Made by a program: the position numbers and the translations under genes. A stretch of DNA of 64,000 bases from SZUA-547 sp963669315 (GTDB taxonomy: Bacteria; Pseudomonadota; Alphaproteobacteria; Rhodobacterales; Rhodobacteraceae). The stretch is from positions 3,782,001 through 3,846,000 of the forward strand of contig OY770021.1 of assembly GCA_963669315.1 (NCBI GenBank), in the 5' to 3' direction. The number at the start of each line of letters is the position of its first letter. Position 1 is the stretch's first letter. The notes beneath the pieces are model-generated. The model had not been told where the DNA came from and did not search any database. It saw only the letters and a list, made by a program, of their open reading frames with translations. Shown piece after piece: positions 23,934 to 32,486 of the stretch.

Positions 23934-24719
23934 TCAGTTCGCCGCAATGGCGCGCTGCTCGGCCACAATCTGGAGCATCTGCGGCGTTTCGATAAACCCC
24001 GGCACGATCTGGTCTCCGATTATGAACGCAGGCGTACCGGAGACGCCGAGTTGCTGAGCAAGCGCGTGCGTTTGATCAATGCGTTGCTGAATTTCGGGAT
24101 CGTTCATCGCCTCTTCCAAGTCGTCGGCGTCCAGGCCCACTCGCTTTGCGATCCGCAGGATCGCCGGCTTGTTCAGCGGGCCTCCCTGGGTCATCAGCGC
24201 ATCGTTGAAGGCCGGATAGCGATCGCCGTCATCCAACTCCAGCGCGGCGAGCGCGGCTTTTGCCGCCAGAACGGAATCCGGGCCGAGAATCGGGAACTCC
24301 TTGATAACAAACCGGATGTTCGGGTCGGTTCGCAGCAGCGACTTCACATGCGGATGCGCGCGTTTGCAATAGCCGCAGCGATAGTCCGAGAACTCTACGA
24401 CCGTTATGTCACCGTCCGGATTTCCGCCGACATAGGAATAACCATCGTTTCGGATTTCGTCGCCAAGGCGGGACATGACCTGTTGGCGGCGGTCTTCGTC
24501 CTCTAGGCGCCTGCGTTCATCAAGGATGCGCATCGCCTCGATCAGGATTTCCGGATTGTCGAGGATATAGCGGCGAATTTCGGCCCCGAGCGCCTCGGAT
24601 TGCTCCGCCGTGAACACGTCCTGCGCTTTCGCGGGCGCAATTGGCGCGGAGATGCATAGTGCAGCACCGGCGAAAATGGCGGCGAGCGGTCGGACAATGG
24701 CGGTACGCGACACGATCAT
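23934..24719 (-). CDS. periplasmic DsbA-family thiol-disulfide oxidoreductase
   Basis: A 261-residue exported thioredoxin-fold protein of the DsbA/Com1 type. The signal peptide covers about residues 1-32 (cleavage near AKAQD). An ~60-residue helical extension follows (residues 35-95), then the catalytic CGYC pair in SDYRCGYCKRAHPH and the cis-proline loop GVSGTPAFIIG near 228. The thiol active site implies oxidation, isomerisation or reduction of periplasmic disulfides; which direction cannot be told by eye. It lies 119 nt upstream of accB and 54 nt after the M48 protease gene, in the same orientation. Confidence 0.9.
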   Translation of the reverse strand: MIVSRTAIVRPLAAIFAGAALCISAPIAPAKAQDVFTAEQSEALGAEIRRYILDNPEILIEAMRILDERRRLEDEDRRQQVMSRLGDEIRNDGYSYVGGNPDGDITVVEFSDYRCGYCKRAHPHVKSLLRTDPNIRFVIKEFPILGPDSVLAAKAALAALELDDGDRYPAFNDALMTQGGPLNKPAILRIAKRVGLDADDLEEAMNDPEIQQRIDQTHALAQQLGVSGTPAFIIGDQIVPGFIETPQMLQIVAEQRAIAAN

Positions 24720-24773
24720 TTCTTTCTCCTCAAAAACGCCAACAACGCGGCGGCGAACCTAGCGCAATTCCAG

Positions 24774-26165
24774 TCAGTTGTCTTTGGTCGCATTCTCAGC
24801 AACGCGCAACACATCCTGCGCCCGAAGCCAGGCCGGCCCGCCCTCGGTCAAGCCGGGTAGGGCGCGTCTGGCGAAGCGCTTGGCCTCGCCCATCGACCCC
24901 CTTAGCGCATAGCGCTCGGCAGTGACCAGCGAGGCCATGGCGGGTCGATCGGCGACGGCATAAGCTTGCGCAAGCGACAGGCGGACTTCGGAATCGGCAG
25001 GATCGGCGGCGGCCGCGCGCTCAAGCACTTTCAGCGCCTCATGCGCTTTGTCGGGGTCGCCGGTTGCAAGCAGCGCCTTACCGTAACCAGCCGCAATCAG
25101 GGTCTCATTCGGAGCGATTTTAAGGGCCGCGCCATATTTCTGTGCAGCTTCATCCGCGCGTCCCACCTCCAGCAGGAATTGCCCTGCGAGCTCCGTGTAA
25201 AAGGGGTCGTTGGGCTTCAGCGCCAGCAGCTTGTCGATCTCCTCCATGGATCGCTTTCGGTCCGGAAGACGGTGAAAGGCGACAGCGCGCTTCAGAACCG
25301 AAAACTCGTCGCCGGCGTCCCTTGTGCGACTGAGAACCCTTTCGGGATTATCAAGAAAGGCCTCCAGTTTTGCGCGCATCCGGTCATGCCAATAGCGCAT
25401 CTCGTCAGAGACTTTCCGGCCGTAGACCGGGCTGCTGGAAACACGCTCTCGAACGAAACTGTAGCGGTCGGAACTCAGCGGGTGGGTGCGCATATAAGGA
25501 TCCTGCCGCGAGGTGGAGAAAATCTCCTGCCCGCGGATCAGGTTGAGAACCTCCAGCATCCCGGCCGGGTCCACCCCCGCCTTTTCCATAAAGGTGATAC
25601 CCGCCTGGTCGGCCGAGGCCTCTTCACCCCTGGAATAGGCCAACAGAGCCCTTTGAGCCGTCGACTGGCCCAGAGAGTAGGCGCCGACCGCCGCGCCGGC
25701 AGACCCCGCCGCAGCGCCCGCGGCCGCGGCCAGTATCGACGCGATCAGGGCGGGGCCGGCCAGATTCTCGGTGACCATCTTGCGCCGGGCCAGATGATTG
25801 CCGGTGATATGGCCGGTTTCGTGCGCGACCACCGATATCAGACCCTCTGGCGTCTTCACCTGCTCCATAAGGCCCGTAAACAGAAATATGTTGGCACCGC
25901 CCGCGACGAAGGCGTTCAGCGTCGGGTCGTTGACGATGTAGATTTTCACCTCGTCCTTGCCGATGCCGGCCGCCTTGAAAACCGGCGCGGTCAGCATTTT
26001 CAGCGTGCGCTCAAGCTCAGCGTCGCGGATGAAGGAGAGCGCGAAAGCCTGCCCGGCGGCCATGGAGAACGCCGCGGATAGCGAAAGCATCAGCGCGGTC
26101 GCGCGCGCGATGCGACGCCAGCCCTGCTGCAAGCGTCCAATTCCAAGCTTCAACCAGTCAATCAA
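24774..26165 (-). CDS. M48 family metalloprotease with TPR repeats (BepA-like)
   Basis: A 463-residue exported zinc protease. The first residues hold a signal peptide (ALMLSLSAAFSMAAGQAFA). The protease motif HETGH lies at about residues 105-109 in SVVAHETGHITGN, with the third zinc ligand region SRGEEASADQAG following. The C-terminal half (from about residue 290) reads as helical tetratricopeptide repeats. Overall design matches BepA-type proteins that help outer-membrane protein assembly. I selected TTG at 26165 because GGAGG sits 7 bases upstream; an in-frame ATG at 26243 lacks a ribosome binding site and would add 26 residues with no signal-peptide character. Transcribed divergently from the aminotransferase gene, 92 nt away. 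Confidence 0.85.
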   Translation of the reverse strand: MIDWLKLGIGRLQQGWRRIARATALMLSLSAAFSMAAGQAFALSFIRDAELERTLKMLTAPVFKAAGIGKDEVKIYIVNDPTLNAFVAGGANIFLFTGLMEQVKTPEGLISVVAHETGHITGNHLARRKMVTENLAGPALIASILAAAAGAAAGSAGAAVGAYSLGQSTAQRALLAYSRGEEASADQAGITFMEKAGVDPAGMLEVLNLIRGQEIFSTSRQDPYMRTHPLSSDRYSFVRERVSSSPVYGRKVSDEMRYWHDRMRAKLEAFLDNPERVLSRTRDAGDEFSVLKRAVAFHRLPDRKRSMEEIDKLLALKPNDPFYTELAGQFLLEVGRADEAAQKYGAALKIAPNETLIAAGYGKALLATGDPDKAHEALKVLERAAAADPADSEVRLSLAQAYAVADRPAMASLVTAERYALRGSMGEAKRFARRALPGLTEGGPAWLRAQDVLRVAENATKDN

Positions 26166-26257
26166 CGAAACGCCTCCATTGACGGCCTTGACCCGACAGT
26201 TCACGACGGCTCTATCGGCGTTCAGGACCAATGTCTTGGCCATAAGGGCTGCTCGAT

Positions 26258-27409
26258 ATGAAGATTTCAAGGCGAAGCGTCGTCGATCCGTTCATTGTGA
26301 TGGATGTGATGGAGGCCGCAAGAAAACGTGAGGCCGCCGGCGGCGACGTTATTCACATGGAGGTCGGCCAACCGGGCACCCCGGCGCCGAGACGGGCGAT
26401 TGAGGCGCTGGATCGCGAAATGCGGCGCGATCCGCTTGGATATACCGTCGCGCTCGGCCTGCCAGCCCTGAGAGAAAGGATCGCGAAACTCTACAAGGAC
26501 CGGCACGGGCTGAACATCTCTCCAGATCGAGTGGTTATCACCACCGGGTCCTCCGCCGGTTTCCTGCTGTCATTCCTGACGTTGTTCGACGCGTGCGACC
26601 GGGTCGCGATCGCGGACCCCGGCTATCCGAGCTACCGCAATATCCTGAAAGCGCTGAACCTTGAACCGGTGCGGCTGGAGAGCGGGGCGAACAGCCGGTT
26701 CCAGCCGTCGCTGGGCCTGATCGAAGCCGCCGAAGAGGAAGGCGGCCCGATTCAGGGGCTGTTGGCCGCAAGCCCGGCGAATCCGACCGGGACAATGCTG
26801 GATCTAGACGCCCTGAAAGAGCTTGCGGACGCCTGCGCGGCGAGGAACGCCGCATTTATTTCGGACGAGATCTATCACGGCATCTCATATGGCGAGCAAG
26901 CGGCGACGGCGCTGGAAGTGACTGACGACGTGTTCGTGGTGAACAGCTTCTCAAAGTATTTCTCAATGACCGGCTGGCGGATCGGCTGGATTGTCATCCC
27001 GGAAAGCCATCTGCGCACCGTTGAGCGGCTCGCGCAGAATTTCTTCATCTGCGCGCCGCACGCCAGCCAGGTGGCGGCGTTGGGCGCGATGGAGGCCGAA
27101 GAAGAACTGGGGGCGAATGTCGCGGTTTACGCCAAGAACCGCGAAATCCTGCTGGAGGAATTGCCAAAGGCCGGGTTCAGGGACTTCGCCCCCTGTGACG
27201 GCGCATTCTACATCTACGCCGATATCTCGGACATGACCGACGACTCGCGGGCGTTCTGCGACCGGATGCTGGCCGAGGCCGGCGTGGCGGCGACGCCGGG
27301 ACATGATTTCGACCCGGTGCGCGGCGATCGGACCATGCGCTTTTCCTTCGCGCGATCAACAGCGGAGATCATCGAAGGCGCGCATCGCCTGAAGAACTGG
27401 CGGCGGTAA
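26258..27409 (+). CDS. PLP-dependent aminotransferase, class I/II
   Basis: A 383-residue fold-type I aminotransferase. Key features are the N-terminal HMEVGQPGTPAPR block, the ISPDRVVITTGSSAGFLLS region that holds the cofactor phosphate, ASPANPTGTMLD, the EIYHGISYG strand and the PLP lysine in NSFSKYFSMTGWRIGW (about residues 229-244). The conserved arginine of the substrate carboxylate site lies near the C-terminus (RDRTMRFSFARS-type region). Substrate specificity is not readable; related proteins are annotated broadly as aspartate, alanine or aromatic aminotransferases. It is divergent from the M48 gene and convergent with rne. Confidence 0.9.
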   Translation: MKISRRSVVDPFIVMDVMEAARKREAAGGDVIHMEVGQPGTPAPRRAIEALDREMRRDPLGYTVALGLPALRERIAKLYKDRHGLNISPDRVVITTGSSAGFLLSFLTLFDACDRVAIADPGYPSYRNILKALNLEPVRLESGANSRFQPSLGLIEAAEEEGGPIQGLLAASPANPTGTMLDLDALKELADACAARNAAFISDEIYHGISYGEQAATALEVTDDVFVVNSFSKYFSMTGWRIGWIVIPESHLRTVERLAQNFFICAPHASQVAALGAMEAEEELGANVAVYAKNREILLEELPKAGFRDFAPCDGAFYIYADISDMTDDSRAFCDRMLAEAGVAATPGHDFDPVRGDRTMRFSFARSTAEIIEGAHRLKNWRR

Positions 27410-27416
27410 CGCGAAA

Positions 27417-27440
27417 CGGGCGGCCGATCAGGGCCGCCCG
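27417..27440. terminator. hairpin between aminotransferase gene and rne
   Basis: Nine-bp GC stem (CGGGCGGCC / GGCCGCCCG, loop of 6) 7 nt after the aminotransferase stop and 25 nt from the rne stop. No T-run, so it may act as a bidirectional mRNA 3'-end hairpin rather than a strong terminator. Confidence 0.5.
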
Positions 27441-27464
27441 CATCATACATTCTCGATCGACGGT

Positions 27465-30400
27465 TTAACCCCGACCGAGGCTCCACCATCCGGTGCGCTT
27501 GGGTCGGGGAGGGGTGGGCTCAGCGGGCTCGACCTCTTCCTCCGCGCTGGCTTCGGCCGTCTCCTCAACGGGTTCGACAGGGGCTTTCTCAGCGACCGAC
27601 TCAGCTTCGTCCGCTTCCGGTTCTTCGACTACCGCCTCGGACTCCGCCTCGACGACTTCGCTGGCGACCTCTTCCTTTGGCGCGTCATCGACGTTCGCTG
27701 CCGGCTCTTCGCTGGCAGCAGCCTCCGCCTCAGCGGCCAGAGGCGGCACGATTTCGACACTCTTGTCGGATGCAGCCTCGACGGAAACTCCGAACGGACC
27801 ATCCTCAGTAACCGTCAGACGGCCTTCATCGGATGTCTCGGACGGCTCAGATTTCGCCTCGGCGGGCGCACCATTTGCCGTCTCGGTTTTGGTCTCAGCG
27901 CCGTTTTGAGTCTCGTTCTTGCGGCGTCCGCCACGGCGACCACGACGGCGTCGGCGTTTCTTGCCACCCTCCGGACGCTCCTCGGTAGCGGCGGGCGCGG
28001 CGGGCGCGTCGCTGGACGCCTGATCCTGCTCGTTTTCGACATCCATAAGCTCGGGCGCGGCGGTGACCGCCGCCTCCGGCCCGGCGGCCCCTTCGGGCGG
28101 CGGGGCGTTTGTCCGCTCGATGGAGAAATCGACGCCGATGCGGGACGGGTCGCCTTCGACCTCCACGCGAAGCCCGTAACGGCTTTCGATCTGCAGGATG
28201 TTGTCGCGCTTGCGGTTGATGATGAAGTTGGCGACCGGCACGGGCGCGGTGACCTTCAGGCCGCCGGAGCGCCGTTTGACGCCTTCCTCTTCAAGCTGGC
28301 GAAGCACGGACAGCGCCAAATTCTCCTCGGACCGCACGATGCCCTGACCGTGGCAGTGTGGGCAGGGGCTGGTTGTCGCCTCCAGCATACCGGGACGCAG
28401 ACGCTGGCGCGACATCTCCAACAGGCCAAAGCCTGAGATGCGGCCGACCTGCAAACGCGCCCGGTCGTTTTTCAGCTTCTCCTTGAAGCGTTTTTCGACG
28501 GAGCGGTTGTTCTTCGACTCCTCCATATCGATGAAGTCGATGACGATCAGCCCGGCGAGATCGCGAAGGCGCAGCTGGCGAGCGACCTCCTCAGCCGCTT
28601 CCAGATTGGTTCTGAGCGCGGTGTTCTCGATCGAGCTTTCCTTGGTCGACCGGCCCGAGTTGACGTCGATGGCGACCAGCGCCTCTGTGACGCCGATCAC
28701 GATGTATCCGCCGGACTTCAACTGCACGACCGGATTGAACATCGAGTTGAGATAGCTCTCGACCTGATGTCGGATGAAGAGGGGGGTCTGATCGCGATAG
28801 GGCTGCACATTCTTCGCATGCGAAGGCATGAGCATTTTCATGTAGTCCTTCGCCTCGCGGTACCCTGCTTCTCCCTCGACCTGAATCGATGAAATCTCTT
28901 TCGAGTACAGGTCCCGAATCGAGCGTTTGATCAGGCTGCCTTCTTCGTAGATCAGGGTCGGCGCGACCGATTTCAGCGTCATGTCACGCACCAGATCCCA
29001 CTGGCGCAGCAGGAAGTCGTAATCGCGTTTGATCTCGGACTTCGTGCGCTCGGCGCCCGCGGTGCGGACGATCAGGCCCATGCCCTTCGGCACTTCCAAC
29101 CCGCTGGCGATGTCCTTCAGGCGCTTGCGATCGGACGCGTTGGTGATCTTGCGGCTGATGCCGCCGCCGCGCGCCGTATTCGGCATCAGAACGCAATAGC
29201 GCCCGGCGATGGAGATATATGAGGTCAGCGCCGCGCCCTTGTTGCCACGCTCTTCTTTGACGACCTGCACCAGCAGGATCTGGCGGCGCTTGATGACCTC
29301 CTGAATCTTGTAGCGGCGCACCGGACGGCGGCGGGGGCGAACTTCTTCAGCCACGTCATTCGCGCCGACCGATTCAATCGGCTCTGCCGGAGACTCCTCG
29401 CTCTCGCCGTCGGCCTCATCATCTTGCGAATCTTCGTCGCCGCGTGCGGTTGGTTCCTCTTTTTCAGGCTCGCCGGTCTCTGAGGCTTCAGAGGTCGGCG
29501 CGTCCTCGGCTTTCAATTCAGAGGTTTCTTCCGCTTCCGCGGGAGTCTCATCGCCTTCAGAGGCGGTGTCAGCCGTTTCTACGGGCGCGGAGTCATCGTC
29601 TGCAGCGACGGCGTCAGCGGCGTCGACCTCCTCGGACGGGGCCGGCTGATCGGCTGCCGTTTCTTCCGACGCGACGGTGGTATCAGAATCCTTACTCGCG
29701 CTTGGCGCAGAATCTGAGTCGTCGCTCTCGGCTTCATCGTCCTCGTCGGCCGGAGCATCCGCAACCAAAGTCGCATCGTCCCTGGTTCCGGCGTCTTCCG
29801 CGATGGAGCGTGGTGACCCGTTGGTGTCGTCCTCCGAGCTGTCGTCGGAGGCGCCTTCCGATTTCTCTTCAGCGTTCTCGCCGGAGTCTTCATCGTCAGT
29901 CGACACCGCCTCGGGCGCTGCGGCTTCAACACTGGTTTTTTCGGTCTCGACGACAACGGGTTCTTCGGGCGCCGCATCTATAGCTTCAGCGGCGTCCGCC
30001 GCTTCGGCGGGCTGCTCGTCGTTCTCCTTAATACTTTCGTTGGCCTGCGCAACTTCGGTGGTTTCCGCGGCGGCGGCATCCGTCGACGGCTCTGCGACCG
30101 AATCGGTCGCGTTCTCGCCGGTCGCGTCAGAGTTTTCGGCGTCGGCCGGCGCGGCCTCCGCATTATCTTCGGTCTTCGCCTCAGTTGCGGTGACGGCCGA
30201 TCCTTTGCGCGAACGCCGCCTGCGCGAGCGCGACCGCCTTTTTCGGCCAGAAGGTTTGCGGGGTTCTCGCTCCCCGTCCGCCGCATCGGCGTCGTCCTCA
30301 GCTTCCGCAGCCGCTTCGGCCTCCGCCTCCGCCGCTAGCAGGGCTTCGCGATCGGCCACCGGAATCTGGTAGTAATCGGGGTGGATCTCCGAAAATGCGA

Positions 30401-30605
30401 GGAAGCCGTGGCGGTTGCCGCCATAGTCGACGAACGCCGCCTGAAGCGACGGTTCGACCCGAGTGACTTTCGCCAGATAAATATTCCCTGCGAGTTGCCG
30501 CTTGTTCAGCGACTCGAAATCAAATTCCTCTACGCGGGAGCCGTCCACCACCACGACCCGGGTCTCTTCCGGGTGCGTGGCATCGATAAGCATCTTATTC
30601 GCCAT
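27465..30605 (-). CDS. rne: ribonuclease E/G
   Basis: Essential endoribonuclease that starts mRNA decay and processes stable RNA. The 1046-residue protein has an N-terminal S1 domain interrupted by a very acidic insertion of about 330 residues (roughly 100-430, long runs of Glu/Asp/Ala). Then comes the catalytic domain with VAIDVNSGRSTKES, IVIDFIDMEESKNNR, the Zn-link CPHCHGQG and the RLQVGRISGFGLLEMSRQR block. The C-terminal ~250 residues are again disordered, Glu/Ala-rich with a basic KKRRRRRGRRGGRR patch that probably binds RNA, ending in a short RTGWWSLGRG tail. The catalytic core is closest to RNase E/G. Upstream lies a ~520-nt non-coding region with a candidate promoter. Confidence 0.95.
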   Translation of the reverse strand: MANKMLIDATHPEETRVVVVDGSRVEEFDFESLNKRQLAGNIYLAKVTRVEPSLQAAFVDYGGNRHGFLAFSEIHPDYYQIPVADREALLAAEAEAEAAAEAEDDADAADGEREPRKPSGRKRRSRSRRRRSRKGSAVTATEAKTEDNAEAAPADAENSDATGENATDSVAEPSTDAAAAETTEVAQANESIKENDEQPAEAADAAEAIDAAPEEPVVVETEKTSVEAAAPEAVSTDDEDSGENAEEKSEGASDDSSEDDTNGSPRSIAEDAGTRDDATLVADAPADEDDEAESDDSDSAPSASKDSDTTVASEETAADQPAPSEEVDAADAVAADDDSAPVETADTASEGDETPAEAEETSELKAEDAPTSEASETGEPEKEEPTARGDEDSQDDEADGESEESPAEPIESVGANDVAEEVRPRRRPVRRYKIQEVIKRRQILLVQVVKEERGNKGAALTSYISIAGRYCVLMPNTARGGGISRKITNASDRKRLKDIASGLEVPKGMGLIVRTAGAERTKSEIKRDYDFLLRQWDLVRDMTLKSVAPTLIYEEGSLIKRSIRDLYSKEISSIQVEGEAGYREAKDYMKMLMPSHAKNVQPYRDQTPLFIRHQVESYLNSMFNPVVQLKSGGYIVIGVTEALVAIDVNSGRSTKESSIENTALRTNLEAAEEVARQLRLRDLAGLIVIDFIDMEESKNNRSVEKRFKEKLKNDRARLQVGRISGFGLLEMSRQRLRPGMLEATTSPCPHCHGQGIVRSEENLALSVLRQLEEEGVKRRSGGLKVTAPVPVANFIINRKRDNILQIESRYGLRVEVEGDPSRIGVDFSIERTNAPPPEGAAGPEAAVTAAPELMDVENEQDQASSDAPAAPAATEERPEGGKKRRRRRGRRGGRRKNETQNGAETKTETANGAPAEAKSEPSETSDEGRLTVTEDGPFGVSVEAASDKSVEIVPPLAAEAEAAASEEPAANVDDAPKEEVASEVVEAESEAVVEEPEADEAESVAEKAPVEPVEETAEASAEEEVEPAEPTPPRPKRTGWWSLGRG

Positions 30606-30975
30606 GAATCTCTACTTCGACCACGCCCGTTTCGCGCGTCTGTGCGCGGCGAGAGCGTCGTCAACATTTCTGGGGCTGGTCCGGGCGCATCCGTACGGCG
30701 CGCGAACGAGCGTATCGTCTGCAAGTCGCGCGATCCTCGTCGTTCGGCGGCCGGAACCATGGTCATTTCACCTTCCGCGCATCACGGCGAACGGGACATC
30801 GCCGCCAATGCGCGCATTGCTTGTCCGAGCCGTCTTCCGGCCCATCTCGTCTCGGCGGTCGGCGGGGTTGATCCCTTTCCGACGCGCATACGCCATATTG
30901 GCGAATTCTTTAATTGCGCTGATCACGCGTCGGAATCGTCGAATCCGGAGAGCGCGCGTTTCACGCAACAGCGGC

Positions 30976-31005
30976 ATACTATGCAGTCCCGACGGGAATT
31001 GCCAA
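30976..31005 (-). promoter_or_regulatory. rne: candidate sigma-70 promoter for rne
   Basis: On the minus strand: TTGGCA (31000-31005), an 18-nt spacer, then TAGTAT (30976-30981). It would start transcription near 30969 and give a leader of about 365 nt. Confidence 0.4.
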
Positions 31006-31030
31006 TTGGATTTTCGGGCGTTAGCCAGTT

Positions 31031-31036
31031 TATACT
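31031..31036 (+). promoter_or_regulatory. candidate -10 box for the amidase gene
   Basis: TATACT, a good -10 match 92 nt before the amidase start codon; the best -35 (TTGGAT, 31006-31011) is weak and 19 nt away. Low confidence. Confidence 0.25.
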
Positions 31037-31128
31037 GATTTGACCGGCACATAGGCGTTGTCATTGCATTGACGAGACAAGAAGACCTTGGCCGACCATG
31101 AACATGCGTCCTGAGGCGGTGCGAGCAG

Positions 31129-32361
31129 ATGGTGAAGCGCAATGGCGGGCTGCGGCCCGCTGTAACGATTCCAGCGATGGTATTGGCGGCGTTCGCGTCG
31201 GCCATGCTGCTGTTCGCCGCTGGGATTGGCGACGCCCGTTCAGCAGAAGCGGTGGCGCTGAGGTTCGGCCATCATGAAGGCGAGCAACGCGTCGTCCTCG
31301 ACTTGTCGGAACCTGCGCCGTTTCGAATCTTCACGCTGGAGAACCCGTATCGCGTGGTAATCGACTTACCGGAGCTCGACTGGCGGTTCTCAGCCCCCAA
31401 GCTGCCGAATGGCGTCGTATCCGCGGTGCGGTTCGGCCTGTTCCAGCCAGGTCGCTCCCGCATGGTGCTCGACCTAAATGCGCCGGCGCGCGTCTCCGAA
31501 TCGTTCACACTTCGGGCAAGCAACGGGCGACCAGCGCGGCTCGTCCTCGATCTCGCGCCGCAGGACGCCAATACTTTCGCTCAAAGCGCGGGTTGGCCGA
31601 CGGACGCGCGTCTCGTGCAAGGTCCGCCTACGCCGCGCCCGAAACCGAAAAGCATTGGGGGGCCGCGCCCGCTGGTGATCGCGCTTGATCCGGGACATGG
31701 CGGCGTGGACCCTGGCGCTATGCGGGCCGGGGTCGTGGAAAAGAAGCTGGTGCTGCAGTTTTCGCGAGAACTGAAGCGCGAGTTGGAGAAGACGGGTCGT
31801 TATCGCGTTGTGATGACCCGCGACTCAGACGTCTATGTGCCACTGCGAGAGCGGGTCGAGCGCGCTAGGCGCGCCCGCGCAGATCTTTTCATCTCGATCC
31901 ACGCCGACGCGGTGGAGGTCGGCGACGCCCACGGCGCCTCCGTCTATACGCTTTCCGAGGCCGCATCGGACACCGAGGCGGAGGAACTTGCGGCTAAGGA
32001 GAACCTTTCCGATGTCATCGCCGGCGTGCAGCTTGGTCAGGCCGATGACGACGTCGCTCGCGTGTTGATCGATCTTGCGCAACGCGAAACGATGATCGAA
32101 TCACAGCGCTTCGCCGACGGGCTGGTGGAGGAACTTGATGACAGCGTCGGCGTGCTGGAAACGCGTCCGCTGCGCGCAGCCGGCTTTCGGGTGCTGAAGG
32201 CGCCCGATGTGCCATCCGCGTTGCTTGAGATCGGATTTCTGTCAAGCGATTCAGATCTGGAGCGCATGCAACATGCTGAATGGCGGTCAAAAGCCGTTGC
32301 GGCTGTAGTCTCCGCCATAGACGCCTGGTCGACAAGGGACGCCGACACCGCCTCACATTAG
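31129..32361 (+). CDS. N-acetylmuramoyl-L-alanine amidase (AmiC-like, AMIN + Amidase_3)
   Basis: Periplasmic zinc amidase that cleaves the peptide from peptidoglycan glycan strands, normally for daughter-cell separation. The 410-residue protein has an N-terminal signal/anchor (about residues 12-36), an AMIN domain (about 42-145) and an Amidase_3 domain (about 180-405). The zinc ligands are the histidine in ALDPGHGGVDPG, a glutamate soon after (VVEKKLVLQF), and the histidine in LFISIHADAVE; the catalytic glutamate is in ALLEIGFLSS near the end. It is followed by a PBP1A gene 125 nt downstream, an arrangement common in this class that fits joint control of wall synthesis and cleavage. Confidence 0.94.
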   Translation: MVKRNGGLRPAVTIPAMVLAAFASAMLLFAAGIGDARSAEAVALRFGHHEGEQRVVLDLSEPAPFRIFTLENPYRVVIDLPELDWRFSAPKLPNGVVSAVRFGLFQPGRSRMVLDLNAPARVSESFTLRASNGRPARLVLDLAPQDANTFAQSAGWPTDARLVQGPPTPRPKPKSIGGPRPLVIALDPGHGGVDPGAMRAGVVEKKLVLQFSRELKRELEKTGRYRVVMTRDSDVYVPLRERVERARRARADLFISIHADAVEVGDAHGASVYTLSEAASDTEAEELAAKENLSDVIAGVQLGQADDDVARVLIDLAQRETMIESQRFADGLVEELDDSVGVLETRPLRAAGFRVLKAPDVPSALLEIGFLSSDSDLERMQHAEWRSKAVAAVVSAIDAWSTRDADTASH

Positions 32362-32486
32362 CGAGAATCCTCGCGCCCGCACGACCGTTGGCCTTGCTTT
32401 TGCCGCCGTTTGCGGCCAATTCCTTTTCAAGACGTATACGGCGGTGGTTTGGAGAGGGGCGCTCGATTGCTGCGCCCCGGGCGTGA

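Larger units (their letters stand above)
30606..31128. promoter_or_regulatory. 523-nt non-coding region between rne and the amidase gene
   Basis: No believable gene lies here; reading frames across it (for example 30768-31205 on the minus strand) show no family or composition support. It holds candidate promoters for both divergent genes and probably the long rne leader. The rne-proximal 370 nt would be untranslated mRNA if the promoter at 30976-31005 is used. Confidence 0.5.

Noticed and set aside
29677..30372. Plus-strand Ser/Ala-rich frame opposite rne
   Set aside because: Reflects the acidic Glu/Asp/Ala-coding repeat of RNase E read backwards, not a surface protein.
30768..31205. Minus-strand frame of 145 codons in the rne-amidase gap
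   Set aside because: Overlaps the amidase gene and has no recognisable features or ribosome binding site.
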